Positions 40,877-51,527 of a stretch of DNA of 64,000 nucleotides are shown here, in pieces (within the stretch, counting starts at the first letter, position 1; each line of letters opens with the position of its first letter). Origin of the DNA: Craspedostauros australis (taxonomy: Eukaryota; Bacillariophyta; Bacillariophyceae; Mastogloiales; Achnanthaceae); assembly GCA_026770025.1 (NCBI GenBank), contig JAMXDE010000010.1, forward strand, positions 1,798,001 through 1,862,000, in the 5' to 3' direction. A program made the position numbers and the translations under genes. The notes beneath the pieces were generated by a model that was not told where the DNA came from, did no database searches, and saw nothing but the letters and a program-made list of their open reading frames with translations.

Positions 40877-42856
40877 ATGCTGAGCAAAGATAATGAAACC
40901 AGCTTGACTATGCTGAGCATGGAGCTCTCCGAGTTCTCAGTCATCGAAGAGGACTGCTACGTCCTCGACGAGATCGAGGAGGTCGACGACGAAGCCGAAG
41001 AACATGATGGAGAGATCGGGGCCAGCGACATGAAGATGCTCAAGGGCGAGGCGTCGCACGCCAAGCAATCCACCTCCATGCTCCTCGCTGCATTGGAAGC
41101 GGACATGAGCGAAGCACAGGACCTCATCAACAAGCTGAAGAATGGCACTGCGACAGCAACGGACAAGAGCCGTGTGCTTGACCTGAAGAAGAAGATCAGC
41201 AAGTCCAGATCCGCGACCGAAGCGGGCAAGGTTCGCGAAGACAAACTCAAGACGACGATCAGAGCTGAAGAAGAGAGCAGACGAGAGGCTTTCCGCAAGA
41301 TCAAGATTCGTCAGATCAAGGGTATGGTCAACTCGGTCAAGAAAGCGGAGTCTGTGGATCTTGCATTCATCGTTGATGCGACCTCATCCATGGGACCCCA
41401 CATAGAGGCAGTGAAAAAGAACATCATCGCGATCGTCACACAGGTGAAAGGCTCCAATCGTAGTCTCAGCCTTCGGTTGGCCTTCGTTGCGTACAGAGAC
41501 CTTTGTGACACCAACCGATTCGAAGTGCTCGACTTCGTGAAAGATGCAGGACGGTTCCAAACGTTCGTTGGGGGTATCAGGGCATCTGGCGGTGGCGATA
41601 CCCCTGAGGACATGGCTGGCGGCATCCAACACGCCAATGCGCTTTCGTGGCGACAAGCTACGCGGGTTGCATTCATCGTGGCGGATTGTCCATGTCATGG
41701 GCGGGAGTTCCACAGTCTCGGCGATGACCATCCTAACGGAACACCAGGTATAGACATCAAGAAGGAACTGCGTGCACTCATCGGCAACTGCGGCGAGGGC
41801 ACCATGTCTGTCCAATTCGGACGCATCACGGCATTTTGTGACAGCATGATCGCGCGCTTCGTCCAAGACGGCATCCACCTCAATGTTGTCGACTTCAGCA
41901 ACGAATTGAAGGTCAAGACCTCCGTCACTTCGAGCGTCCGCAAGTCCATCTTCAAGACGATGTCGTTGGCTAGTGGAGGCACCAAGGCCGTCTCCTTTGA
42001 CGAAGGTCCCAAGCGCAAGTCGCGCAAGGCGGCCCTCAAGCCATACAGCATCGAACCCAGACTCCCGAAAAGCGACGAGTGGACACCAGTCGCGTCCGTG
42101 AAGGTGTACCAGAACAAGCGCATCAAGAGCATCAACGACCTCCAAGCTCCTTTGTCGTTCGGGATGCTATCATACTTTGATGGCAAGACCAAGACCGACG
42201 AGACCAAGGAATCGAAGATGTTCCTTCGCCGCGCCAAAGCACCCTTTGCCGAAGGCGGGTGCCGTCTCGCGTATCACGCAGAGCTCGCCCGCAAGGAGAA
42301 GTCGCTGGGGGCACCGAAGACGAAGGTCGTGCTCAAATGCTTCAAGCACCATGGCTTTGGTGTCAACGACCGCATCCAGTACCTCAGACAGATGGAGGTC
42401 TCCAACATTGCCCGCTTCTTGGCCAAGGAGTACAACAATTCACCGTTTCGACCAGCGCATTGTGCGCGGATCCAAGTCTTGATGTCCTGCGTCGTCGAGG
42501 AAGAGGACGACGCGAATGAAAAGGACGGCAACCGCCGTTTCTGTGCCGAGGAGGTCCTCCCTTCGGATGGTGACATGGATTTCACCAAATTCAGCAACAA
42601 CACCGGATACTGGGACACCGACAACATGGACGAGACGCTCCTGCGTTTCACAAAGTTCACCCACGAGGCCACCAACTCGTACCTCATGGTGACAGACCTG
42701 CAGGGTGTCAAGAAGAACGGTAAGTTCTACCTCACGGATCCAGTGATCCTTTGCCGCGACATCATGCGATTTGGCAACACCAACCTCGGCGAAACCTTCA
42801 TGATCGAATGCATGGGGTCCACCGAGCATTTCATGAAGGAAAATGGTTGGAGTTGA
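40877..42856 (+). CDS. Von Willebrand A / alpha-kinase fusion protein
   Basis: A single exon of 659 residues, starting at an ATG in a good context. Residues 1-150 are acidic and then helical, possibly a short coiled coil (about 100-145). A VWA domain follows (about 160-340), with VDLAFIVDATSSM as its metal-binding (MIDAS) strand and GGGDTPEDMAGG as the later metal-site loop. The first MIDAS serine is a threonine here, as in related kinases. The C-terminal alpha-kinase domain (about 410-655) shows FAEGGCRLAYHA, the catalytic-lysine strand VVLKCF (about 484-489), FTKFSNNTGYW, FTHEATNSYLMVTDLQGV, LTDP and the Gly-rich end GNTNLG. This is the architecture of VwkA of Dictyostelium, which affects myosin II assembly and the contractile vacuole. 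Whether it acts on a myosin here is unknown. Confidence 0.93.
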   Translation: MLSKDNETSLTMLSMELSEFSVIEEDCYVLDEIEEVDDEAEEHDGEIGASDMKMLKGEASHAKQSTSMLLAALEADMSEAQDLINKLKNGTATATDKSRVLDLKKKISKSRSATEAGKVREDKLKTTIRAEEESRREAFRKIKIRQIKGMVNSVKKAESVDLAFIVDATSSMGPHIEAVKKNIIAIVTQVKGSNRSLSLRLAFVAYRDLCDTNRFEVLDFVKDAGRFQTFVGGIRASGGGDTPEDMAGGIQHANALSWRQATRVAFIVADCPCHGREFHSLGDDHPNGTPGIDIKKELRALIGNCGEGTMSVQFGRITAFCDSMIARFVQDGIHLNVVDFSNELKVKTSVTSSVRKSIFKTMSLASGGTKAVSFDEGPKRKSRKAALKPYSIEPRLPKSDEWTPVASVKVYQNKRIKSINDLQAPLSFGMLSYFDGKTKTDETKESKMFLRRAKAPFAEGGCRLAYHAELARKEKSLGAPKTKVVLKCFKHHGFGVNDRIQYLRQMEVSNIARFLAKEYNNSPFRPAHCARIQVLMSCVVEEEDDANEKDGNRRFCAEEVLPSDGDMDFTKFSNNTGYWDTDNMDETLLRFTKFTHEATNSYLMVTDLQGVKKNGKFYLTDPVILCRDIMRFGNTNLGETFMIECMGSTEHFMKENGWS

Positions 42857-43471
42857 GCTTCATACAACGAGCACGGAGGTGGGCTGAGACTAATCGATTT
42901 AGGATGATGGGAGTATCGTACATACGAAGATGGCGATGGTACCACCAAATCAAAGAACTGGTGCTCCCAATACATAATAACCAACCATACATAATGGAAA
43001 GGTGGGACCGTATCACAGTGTCGCAATGAGCAGACCATCATCCAATCGATTCATCCAAGTATTGGCTGTTTCCATTTCTGTGCGAACCGATACGAGTACA
43101 CCAACCAACCAAATATGAATCCTTTTCGACTTGCTTGCAATACGTACGAGTAGGAGTGTCTGGACCCACCCTGAGTCTTGTCCGTAGCTTGCTTCGGTCG
43201 CCACAATAATTCGGATACATTGTGATGAAGACAGGAACAAGTAGCCTTCGAAAATGAAATGACTTGCTATGTAAAAATTCTGTACATCTTCACGGAGAAG
43301 GCTCGATCGAACCTGCAGCCGTGTGCCGAGGTTGGGTCATCACAATCATATTGTTACGCCCTGTTGTGTAAAGCAAGCGACCGACCGAGCGAGCAGGAGC
43401 GGGTATGTCCTAGAATTGGAACATTCTTCGCTCAGCAGCATCACCATCACGATCCGCGTGATTCATCACGG
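42857..43471. other. Gap between converging genes
   Basis: About 600 bases of 3' flanks. I see no gene, repeat or RNA. Confidence 0.5.
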
Positions 43472-45104
43472 CTAATTGCTGAGCTTGCCGTCCATTGTTG
43501 CGGTCTTTGCATCTCGCTGCTGGCGTTCCTTCAATTGGCGCTTCGTGAGCGGAATGAGCCACGTCATGGCCTCCTGCACTCCAACGCCCGTGGATGCCGA
43601 TGCACATCTGAATCTCATGATCGGGTTGTGATAGTGTGGCATGAGCCGATCGGTGGAGAAGAAGTGTTGGGAATAGGGCTCGGCGAGGTTGCCCCCGAAT
43701 ACTTGTCCAAGCACCAGCACGGGGATGTCATCTCCGATGTTCTCCCGAACCTGTTGCAGCAAGGAGTACTGCTGTGCGTAGTCATACTGTTCCTCTTCTT
43801 CATCATCGCTGCCGTCGTCGTCAGCGTCGCCTTCCTTCTTGCCAAGTTTTGGCTCCTCGCCGATCTTCCAAACGAAAATGACGGCGTCGCAATCGTCATA
43901 ATACCTTTCCCACAAATTCTGAAGCTTGCCACCGACGTCGAAGAAATGGCACTTGGCGCCGCACACGTCCAGCTTTGCTAGGTTGGTCCCAACTGCGTAC
44001 GAGTAGAATGAAGAGACAGTCCAAAGCGAGCGAGCGAGCAAGGAAGCAAGCAAGTGATCATGTGATGTACCGTTAGTGGCATGCCATTGTGCACGGACAT
44101 AGTGTTGATCAAGATTCGGCACAGCACGTGTTACCGAAGAGACGGCAGATACTTTGGGCGAACATACATACAAGCACGCGCGGGCTCACGAATCACAACT
44201 TACTCGTCGGACGGATCTTGGAGAGCGGGAACATCTTCTTCTTGGATGATAGATGATGCTGTTGGTCGGAGTCCTGATACAGCGATGCCGGCAGGGAAGT
44301 CGGAGCGTCATTTTGTGGCTGTGGTGTCGGCGTTCCCGACAGCATGGACACGACCTCCGCCAGACTATCGTTGTCGTCGTTGTCGTCATCCTTGAGATCG
44401 ATGCTGTCCATGGATATTTCATGCGAATGCAAGCGCGCACGCGCCGGCGGCATGGGTGGTTCCATCCCTGCTGTCGCGTCACCATTGGCAGCTGATGGCC
44501 GCGCTGTGCCACCATTGGGTGCATCTTTGAGCGGGGACGTCTCATCGCTTTCGAGATTGCGCTGCAGCTGCGCATTGATGCCTTTCTCCACGATGCCGTC
44601 ATCATCATCATCGTCTCCATCGTCATCCATGATGATGTCCTCATCCTGATCGGCGTCGTTGTTCCTGTACTTCTCGGGCGCGGGACAGAAGAGAAGCGGG
44701 AATCTCCTCTTTGGCTTCGTGGGCGTGAAAGATGGTGCTGGAGGCGACTTCAATGGTTGCGCGGCGTCAGCAGCCAATGCTTGTGATCGCGATGTCGCAT
44801 GGGGTGCTTCTTCTCCTGCAGCATTGCCGCTGGTTTTGGCGATCGATTTCACTTTGAATGCAGCCTGCTCCATCTCGCTCATCTCGGGTATGCCGCCCAG
44901 CTCCAGCTGTTGCTCCAGCGAGGGTGGCAGCGCGTTCGTCGCCAGTTGCGCGGGCGTGAGCGGCGGCGGTCTCTTGGGAACCTCCGTGACCTTGATACGT
45001 TCCAGCAACGCAGTCTTTCCCGATCCTGGGGCACCGACGACGAGCACATTGACCTGCACTGGCGCGAGGTAGCTGTCGTACAGCCCCGACACAAGACTGA
45101 ACAT
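43472..45104 (-). CDS. ARFRP1/ARL3-like GTPase with a large acidic insertion
   Basis: Two exons, 44204-45104 and 43472-43992, are joined across an intron of 211 bases, giving 473 residues; ARFRP1 is about 200. The N-terminus MFSLVSGLY matches the MxxLxSGLY start of ARFRP1/Arl3, which recruits golgins and other factors at the trans-Golgi. The P-loop is GAPGSGKTALLE (about 25-36). A long insertion follows (about 40-295), with Pro/Ala-rich, Asp-rich and Ser-rich stretches. The domain resumes with KIRPT-I-GTN at the switch I position; the isoleucine codon is rebuilt by splicing. Then come FDVGGKLQNLWERYYDDCDAVIFVW, a second acidic insertion, VLVLGQVFGG where NKxD is expected, and ASASTGVGVQEAMTWL as the G5 region. 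The missing NKxD and the Gln-to-Lys change suggest altered or lost nucleotide cycling. Confidence 0.88.
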
Positions 45105-46094
45105 GGTTGCGGCAGTTCACACGTTGTCGCAACTTCCTGCACTCAATTGGAGCGGAGTCAAGCAAAGCAGAGTATGGTATTCTCCAGCAATCCTGAATCG
45201 ATCGTTGCTGCTGTCGTCGGTGGTGTTGTTGGTTCAAGAGGTACGAGTATGTATTGATAAGGCTGGCCCCAGGGGATGGTTGCAGCTCTGCCCTTGCATC
45301 CACGAATGAACCTTGTTTAACTTTCACAGCGGCGGCGATCGATTTCTTCGTTGCCTCTTGTGCGAATGACCACGTTCACGATGCCCCAAGACCTTGCGAT
45401 GCCTCCTCTCTTGTCGTTGGCGTTGGCGTTGTCGATGTTTTTATTACTCTCATGCACGTATTGCTGCGTTCAACAACTAATGACAATTGCTTTTCTGGAA
45501 CTGATCCTGGACGTTGTACTCTGTTCTATGTGCTCGTATCCCAGCACATGAGCAATTGCGACCCTGGCAGGCATCCTGCTCTCTTCTTGTTCGTCAGAAA
45601 CTCGTGATCTTCCGTCTTTTGGGCTGGCCGGTCATGTCTTTGGTTGGTTTCGTTTGTGCGAGCAACCAGCCGTTTGGCATTTTTGGCCACAATCGCGATG
45701 AGATACGACTCAACCGAACATGGCTTCATTCACCCCAATAGATTACTTCGACTATTCGAGTTTACCAACATAAATATAGACAACATATAGCCAGCGCACG
45801 GTCTGACAGATATTTGCGTCCCCCTGCTTACCAGACGATGGAAAAAGGAACTCTTTACCTGTAAAGACAATAGAATGAAGCTATTATGCCAATGATTACC
45901 TCACTTGTTGTCGTGACGATTCATACTATTCTCAATGTTGAACAAAACACATTCCCATCCAGACTCGACGACTTTCCTGCTATACTCCTGATCTCCTTCC
46001 TTCATTCATTCATTCATTCATCCAGGAATTCAGTCATTCGTTCTGCAATACGTTTCCCCCTCCTCCTCCCCTCCCCTCCCCTCCGCTTCAGATC
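45105..46094. other. Intergenic region
   Basis: About 1 kb holding the promoter of the ARFRP1-like gene and the 3' flank of the next gene. An ATTC repeat (about 46003-46022) and a pyrimidine-rich run (46050-46085) are the only notable features. Confidence 0.45.
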
Positions 46095-48794
46095 TTACAT
46101 TTCTAGTTCCTGACGAAGATTACCGCTGAGATCCCTGACGAAACGTCGCTTGACGAGGCTCACTTCGAATTCCTCTTGATCATCGGGGTCGTCGGCATCC
46201 TTCGCAAGACCCGACTCTTCATCGTGCGGATTGCCATGGCGGTCCGTATCGGTCGAATTCTGCGGCGGACTTCGGTTGCTGCGTGGGAATGTAATGGCGC
46301 GGGATGCCCGCTCCCGGAAAGGATTGATCCAACTGAAGCTGCCGGGGTTGCTGTCGCCTTGGCACATGTTGTGATCATCGTTGCAGGGGTTGTCGTGGCA
46401 GCAATCGGCATGATTGCCCGTGGGCTGTGCCTTTTTATCAACCGTGTTCATGTTCCCTCCAGCGTCCACGCTCTTGCTCTTATCTTTGACGTCGATGGTG
46501 CCGCTCTTGTTGCCATCAATGCCATCAATGCCTACGCTGCTGGCGTTGCTCCTGCTGCTCCTGCTCCTGCCACTGCTGTTGCTGCTTGCATGACTCTCGT
46601 CGCCCCCCTTGCTGCCACCGTTGCTGAATGCCGAGTCATCTTCTAGGAAGTTGGAATCGTCATTGGCTGTGGCCGCCTCGGATATCGCATCTGACTTCTG
46701 GCTTACCGCGGTGAAGTGAGATGTATCAGATTCCACCGATTTCTGCCTGGATGTGTAGTGTGGCTCGAGAGCGGCTCCGACGAAGTGGTCCATGATGGCA
46801 GCATCCAGCACCATCAGATCCTGGTACCGACGTTCCATGAAGTTCATCTCATCCTGCTTGCTGTTCAGCTCCACCTCCAGCAGCTCCCTTACGCTTGTTC
46901 CTGTTGACGAACCTGGCGTGCTGCTCGTCAGCTGCGTTCCTACGGTCCTCGATCCTTCCGATGAGTACCTGCTGGCGATGGCGAGATCGGAGCTGCTATC
47001 GTGGACGTGCTTGCTGATGCGCCTACGGCCAGTCATTCTTCTGCGATTGTCGCCTTCGCTACCGCTTGTCTCCCCAGTCCCATCAGATCCGCTCACATCC
47101 TCGTCAAGGAGATTCTTACAGCCCTCTACGCTGAATCCAGCAATGGTAGTGTCATCGCCATCTCCTTCTTCAACGGCACCCATGACATCCTGCGTAGGAG
47201 TGGCATACGCAGTGTGCGGCTGCCCTCGGCTTGCAGACGATGGATAGGTCTGTGAGTCAAATCGTCCAGCATCCATGCTGCTGGTGGTGTTGGCGCTTGA
47301 CGTTGGTCGTGGGAGACGTCGTGCAACAGCAGCTTCCACATCCTGAAGCTTGTAAATGTCAGATCTGCTGGCTTGGGACTCTGCGTCGAAGCTGGGCCTA
47401 ACCTGAACAGAAACATCTTCCTTGTCAGGAGCGCTTTGATACATTTTTACCCTCGAATTGGCTTGGTTTGATTGCCGGATTGGCTTGCGCACCTCCTGGC
47501 TTTCTCGTCGCAGCTCCTGCTGCTGCTCCTTCTCCTGCTGCCGCTGTTCCTGTTCCTGTTCCTGTTCCTGTTCCTGTTCCTGTTCCTGTTGTTGTTGTTG
47601 TTGACGTTGACGTTGCAGCAGCCATAGTTGTCGTTGACGCTGGCGTTGCTGTTGCTCCTTTGATCGTTTGGGATCTTTAGTATTGGCCACCCGTTCGCGT
47701 CGAGGTGTCCGGCCGCCTTTGGATCTTCGCTGTCGTCTCTGCTGCGAAGATCGGTCGTGCCTAACCTTCTGCCGGAACCACGACAGAAGCATCCATGCTG
47801 CCACCAGAACCATGGTGGAGCACACAATGACCATGGCCAAGCCCATGCTATTGAGTTTGAACCGAGGTGACGAGGTCAGTGCCGCAGCATTGCCGGAGGA
47901 GTTCGCAGATGAAACATCGTCTCCTCTCGCAGTCTGGTTTTCACCAGTTGGCGACGCGCTTGGGTGCTGCGAGGCAGCCATGTCTTGCGAACGTATCGCG
48001 GTGATATCGACTTGTTGATGTTCCAACGGCAACTGCGCTATCGCATCGTTTATGGCAGGGAGGTATGTTCCATCCCGCATGTCCCGTTCAATCAATGCGT
48101 AGATGGCTCTGTCCATTGCCTCGCTGTCGGATGACTTCTTGGGGGTGTACGTGATCATCAACGACCCATCAAATCTCGTGCAGCTCTTCGACGAACTCAG
48201 ATTCTGCTCTACAGAGCACAATTCATTCTCTGCGATGCGATTGATGTCGCCCGTCGTGATTGTCCTCAACACGAATGGCCAGGGTCCAGCTGATGCTGAT
48301 GCTGATTCTGCTGATGATGACGATGCATCTGGGCAGTTGATGCTGTACACTTTCTCAATGATAGACGAAAGCACGGCTTCTGCAATCGTCTTCTCCTGCA
48401 CAAAGGAGAGCTCTTCCAAAATAGAAGTCTCCACCGCGTATCCAAAATCGACCAGCAGAGTTGGTGCGTCGTCAGTCAGAGTCACCGTTAGAGCCGACGT
48501 GCACTCCCTGCTCAAATTGAATGTCTGCGTCATGTCCCCAGTGGCTTGTGTCGCAACCTCAGCCCGAGTATTCACGCCAGCGCTGGTGCGTGAGGTCTCG
48601 CTGGCTCCTGTGCTTGGAATAACGGCATTCTCCTTCAGTGTTGTTTCTGAATGAACTTCAACTGAGATTGGCCCGTCATGGTGGGTCTCCACGGACCCCG
48701 AAACAACTTCGATGCCGTCTTCATTCGGGAGGTCCAGTCCATCGTCGAAGACGTTGTGTTTGTGATGAGCGCCGTTTCGTCGTCGAAGAGTCAT
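46095..48794 (-). CDS. Diatom-type single-pass membrane protein with SEA-like outer domain and Gln-rich cytoplasmic tail
   Basis: I start at the ATG at 48792-48794 (MTLRRRNGAHH), giving 899 residues. The frame is open further upstream, but those codons look like leader sequence (Arg/Asn hexamer repeats, no conserved features). Residues about 80-315 contain ALTVTLTDDAPTLLVDFGY, ETSILEELSFVQEKTIAEAV and FDGSLMITYTPK. From memory, this arrangement recurs in many diatom membrane proteins and is not characterised. One membrane helix follows (about 317-340, MGLAMVIVCSTMVLVAAW), then a basic stretch, a Gln/Glu-rich run (about 395-430) and a Ser-rich acidic tail to the end. There is no clear cleavable signal peptide, so topology is inferred. 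The outer segment might be sensory or adhesive; no catalytic domain is present. Confidence 0.78.
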   Translation of the reverse strand: MTLRRRNGAHHKHNVFDDGLDLPNEDGIEVVSGSVETHHDGPISVEVHSETTLKENAVIPSTGASETSRTSAGVNTRAEVATQATGDMTQTFNLSRECTSALTVTLTDDAPTLLVDFGYAVETSILEELSFVQEKTIAEAVLSSIIEKVYSINCPDASSSSAESASASAGPWPFVLRTITTGDINRIAENELCSVEQNLSSSKSCTRFDGSLMITYTPKKSSDSEAMDRAIYALIERDMRDGTYLPAINDAIAQLPLEHQQVDITAIRSQDMAASQHPSASPTGENQTARGDDVSSANSSGNAAALTSSPRFKLNSMGLAMVIVCSTMVLVAAWMLLSWFRQKVRHDRSSQQRRQRRSKGGRTPRRERVANTKDPKRSKEQQQRQRQRQLWLLQRQRQQQQQQEQEQEQEQEQEQEQRQQEKEQQQELRRESQEVRKPIRQSNQANSRVKMYQSAPDKEDVSVQVRPSFDAESQASRSDIYKLQDVEAAVARRLPRPTSSANTTSSMDAGRFDSQTYPSSASRGQPHTAYATPTQDVMGAVEEGDGDDTTIAGFSVEGCKNLLDEDVSGSDGTGETSGSEGDNRRRMTGRRRISKHVHDSSSDLAIASRYSSEGSRTVGTQLTSSTPGSSTGTSVRELLEVELNSKQDEMNFMERRYQDLMVLDAAIMDHFVGAALEPHYTSRQKSVESDTSHFTAVSQKSDAISEAATANDDSNFLEDDSAFSNGGSKGGDESHASSNSSGRSRSSRSNASSVGIDGIDGNKSGTIDVKDKSKSVDAGGNMNTVDKKAQPTGNHADCCHDNPCNDDHNMCQGDSNPGSFSWINPFRERASRAITFPRSNRSPPQNSTDTDRHGNPHDEESGLAKDADDPDDQEEFEVSLVKRRFVRDLSGNLRQELEM
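47535..47595 (+). repeat. CTGTTC hexamer repeat inside a coding region
   Basis: About eight copies of CTGTTC/CTGTTG in tandem encode the Glu-Gln run (GAACAG on the coding strand) of the membrane protein tail. The same hexamer is repeated again at 48900-48930, upstream of the chosen start codon. Confidence 0.85.
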
Positions 48795-51107
48795 CGTGCA
48801 GCTGCTCTCTACTCTCTGCTGTCTGCTGGTAAAGTGGGTGTAAGTGCCACTATGAATTGGTCTTGTGCTTCCACAGATGTGGTCGCCGCGATCGACACAG
48901 TTCCTGTTCCTGTTCCTGTTCTTATTGCGATTGCGATTGCGATTGCTGGTGTTGTAAACTCCCTTTGTGTCAATTGTGACTTGCCGAGCCAGGATCGAAG
49001 TGTTGCAATCTGCGGTAATCCTGTGGTCTCTGGGTGTGTGAACAGATGTGTGAACTGGAGTGCCGACAAGTATGGAGAGGAAGAAGCAAGCAGACACACA
49101 CAAACGCACACACGCACACGGAGGAGAGAGTCTTCGAGCTTGTCTGGGCTTGCCTTTTGCGAGTGCAGTTGTCGATTCTTGTTGTTGGTCCGTTCGTTGC
49201 CGAGCATTGACATACAACACACGCCAAAATACATGACCTGCACTCCACCGCGACAGATGCCGGGAACGTCGCACAACTGTTGCCCACGGCGACCTCACCA
49301 ATGCTCCCTTCTCCCAATTTTTCCAAACCTCCGAAGCCAACTTTGTGAGCGTATCAAATTCGTCGGTTGGTGTGACATCATGCTTCGTGGGAATCCGCTT
49401 AGATTCTCCCATCTTTGTTGTCCGTCCGTTGTCACAGGACATTTTTCGAGTCTTGGAAATACACGACTGTGCATCCGACAGTTACGTCTTCGCCAATCAC
49501 CCAACGAAAGACGACAACAACGCGAAACGAAAGCCAAATTCTGCCATCTCCGCCAGAGTTCCACCGTTTGGTCATATTGGTGTGTTTTCGCACGTGTTTG
49601 TGGTAGATGCTGTCGGTTTCAGGAAGTATCATGATATATCACAATGTCTGTTCATCGTTTGATTTTGCCTCTTTCCAAGCCGATTCAAGGTCAAATGTGT
49701 GAGTGGGCATAATTCGGATCTTTGGCAAATAATCACTTAAACCATATATTTTCTGGTGAAACTGTCAGAGTGTCCTTTGGTGCCAGAGTGAAATCAAGTT
49801 TGTGTGATTGCAATCACGACTAAAAATCGAGTTTTGCGCGCCAAGATTGGATGGATACTTTCTGCCTCCCCAATCACACACACAATCGCCCAACCGCAAG
49901 AGACAACGCGACACATACAACAACTGGAGACAAACCGATTGAAATACCGCATCCACAAAGGAAGATTGCCAGATGCTGCATGTCACATGTCTCCATCCCC
50001 ACCAGCAGGCCGTCGGCAGTTTGTTGGGGAGGAAATGATGCAGAAAACGTCGCATCATAATCGTACATTCTGTTGGCGCTTCGCGTCTCGATGATACCTA
50101 TTCTCTCGTGTTTCGCCTGAGAGTAAATGTGTGGTACGAGGCAGAGGATGGCATGGCGAGTGTGAGTATTGTCGCGATTTTGCTGCGGGATAGCTTGTGG
50201 ATGGTTGCCACGCCATGGTCACGAGCGCCAAGAGTCGAGAATGCGCCCGCAGAGTACAACCAGGAGGAGCCGCGTCCCAGGACAATCGCTCGCAATGGCG
50301 GCCAATAACCAAGCGAATGATGGTGGCATACATGGAATGAGGAATCGCGTGCATGTGTATGGACGTGGTTCGATAGAGATTGCAACCTGAAACCAACCAC
50401 TTCGCATCTCTTTGCAACGCAGCTGTCAATCCTTTTTTGGACATGTCTCAATCCGATCTTTCTGCGCGAGTCGGAGAGTGTTGTGCACGCTGGTTCTCCC
50501 ATGACGTCATGGCAAGGCCAGAGTTCCCGGGACCAGGCAGACAGGACGAGATGAAAAGATAACGTATCATGATACATGGCGCATTCCATGTGCTATCTCT
50601 GTGGGTCAGACTCCGTTGCGAAGAGTTCAGTTGGGTACGCTTCCTTCTATTTTTGATGTTTGTGGCATCGCTGCCCTCCACCATTGCAGGCGTACGCTCC
50701 CACGTACGACTACTATCCGTACGCATTTCTGGCACCACGCCAAACGCAAATTTGCTCCTGCGGGAACAAGCAGGTGGAGTGGGAACACGAACAGGCACTG
50801 CCAAATCATGGGGAAGGCTGCCGACGAACAACAGGTTGCGACCAGGCGTTGCGGGATATGCCGGCATCATACCCACATTTGCGTGGGTGCAAGATAGAGC
50901 AGAACAGAGCAGAGCAAACGAATGTTGATTGAATTGCAGAAACTCCATGCATCTCTGAAGGTGGGCGCCCGCAGTCTCCAGCACAGGAGATCATGTAGAG
51001 GCTGCCGATGCTGAAACTCTCTTTGCCCACGTTGAGCCTCGAGGTACCAACAAGGTGATGCACGATACGAGGAAGCAGACAGGGACAACGAAGAGGTACT
51101 TCTCTCG

Positions 51108-51527
51108 GTGCCGACAGGCATCGGAGTGCGGGCACAAACCGCGGACAAAGAACCGAAGCCGGAGGCTGCTCCACCACAACAAGCGGCCATCTGTCAGGGA
51201 CAGTTAGCATCGAGTGTGCGTGGTTCCTGCGACGTCGTGCTATCGCCGGGATCGCTCTCTTCCCCTGTCCAGTTGGCACCACTTCCGTACTACTCACACG
51301 CTACCATCGGCACCACGTCCATCGGTCAGATCGCCTCCGATGAATTCGAGTTGGGTGCTTGCTACCCTTGCTACCGCGTGCGCGATTGGTCAGAACCTAT
51401 CTTCGTTGGTGGCACAGTCCGCCTGGCCACGTCGACGTGGCCAGACGAGGGCATGCATTTGATGTTTCCCAACTCAGATGACGCAACTGCATTGCGCATT
51501 GCGTCGCAGCGGGCGATCAGCAGTTAG
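51108..51527 (+). CDS. Possible short coding exon, unknown product
   Basis: An open frame of 139 codons ends at a TAG (51525-51527). The last ~80 residues (from about PYYSHATIGTT through YPCYRVRDWSEP to the end) have mixed hydrophobic and polar residues like a folded domain, unlike the His/Arg-rich accidental ORFs nearby. No family, start or splice partners are recognised. It could be the last exon of a gene whose other exons I could not identify. Confidence 0.25.
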   Translation: MPTGIGVRAQTADKEPKPEAAPPQQAAICQGQLASSVRGSCDVVLSPGSLSSPVQLAPLPYYSHATIGTTSIGQIASDEFELGACYPCYRVRDWSEPIFVGGTVRLATSTWPDEGMHLMFPNSDDATALRIASQRAISS

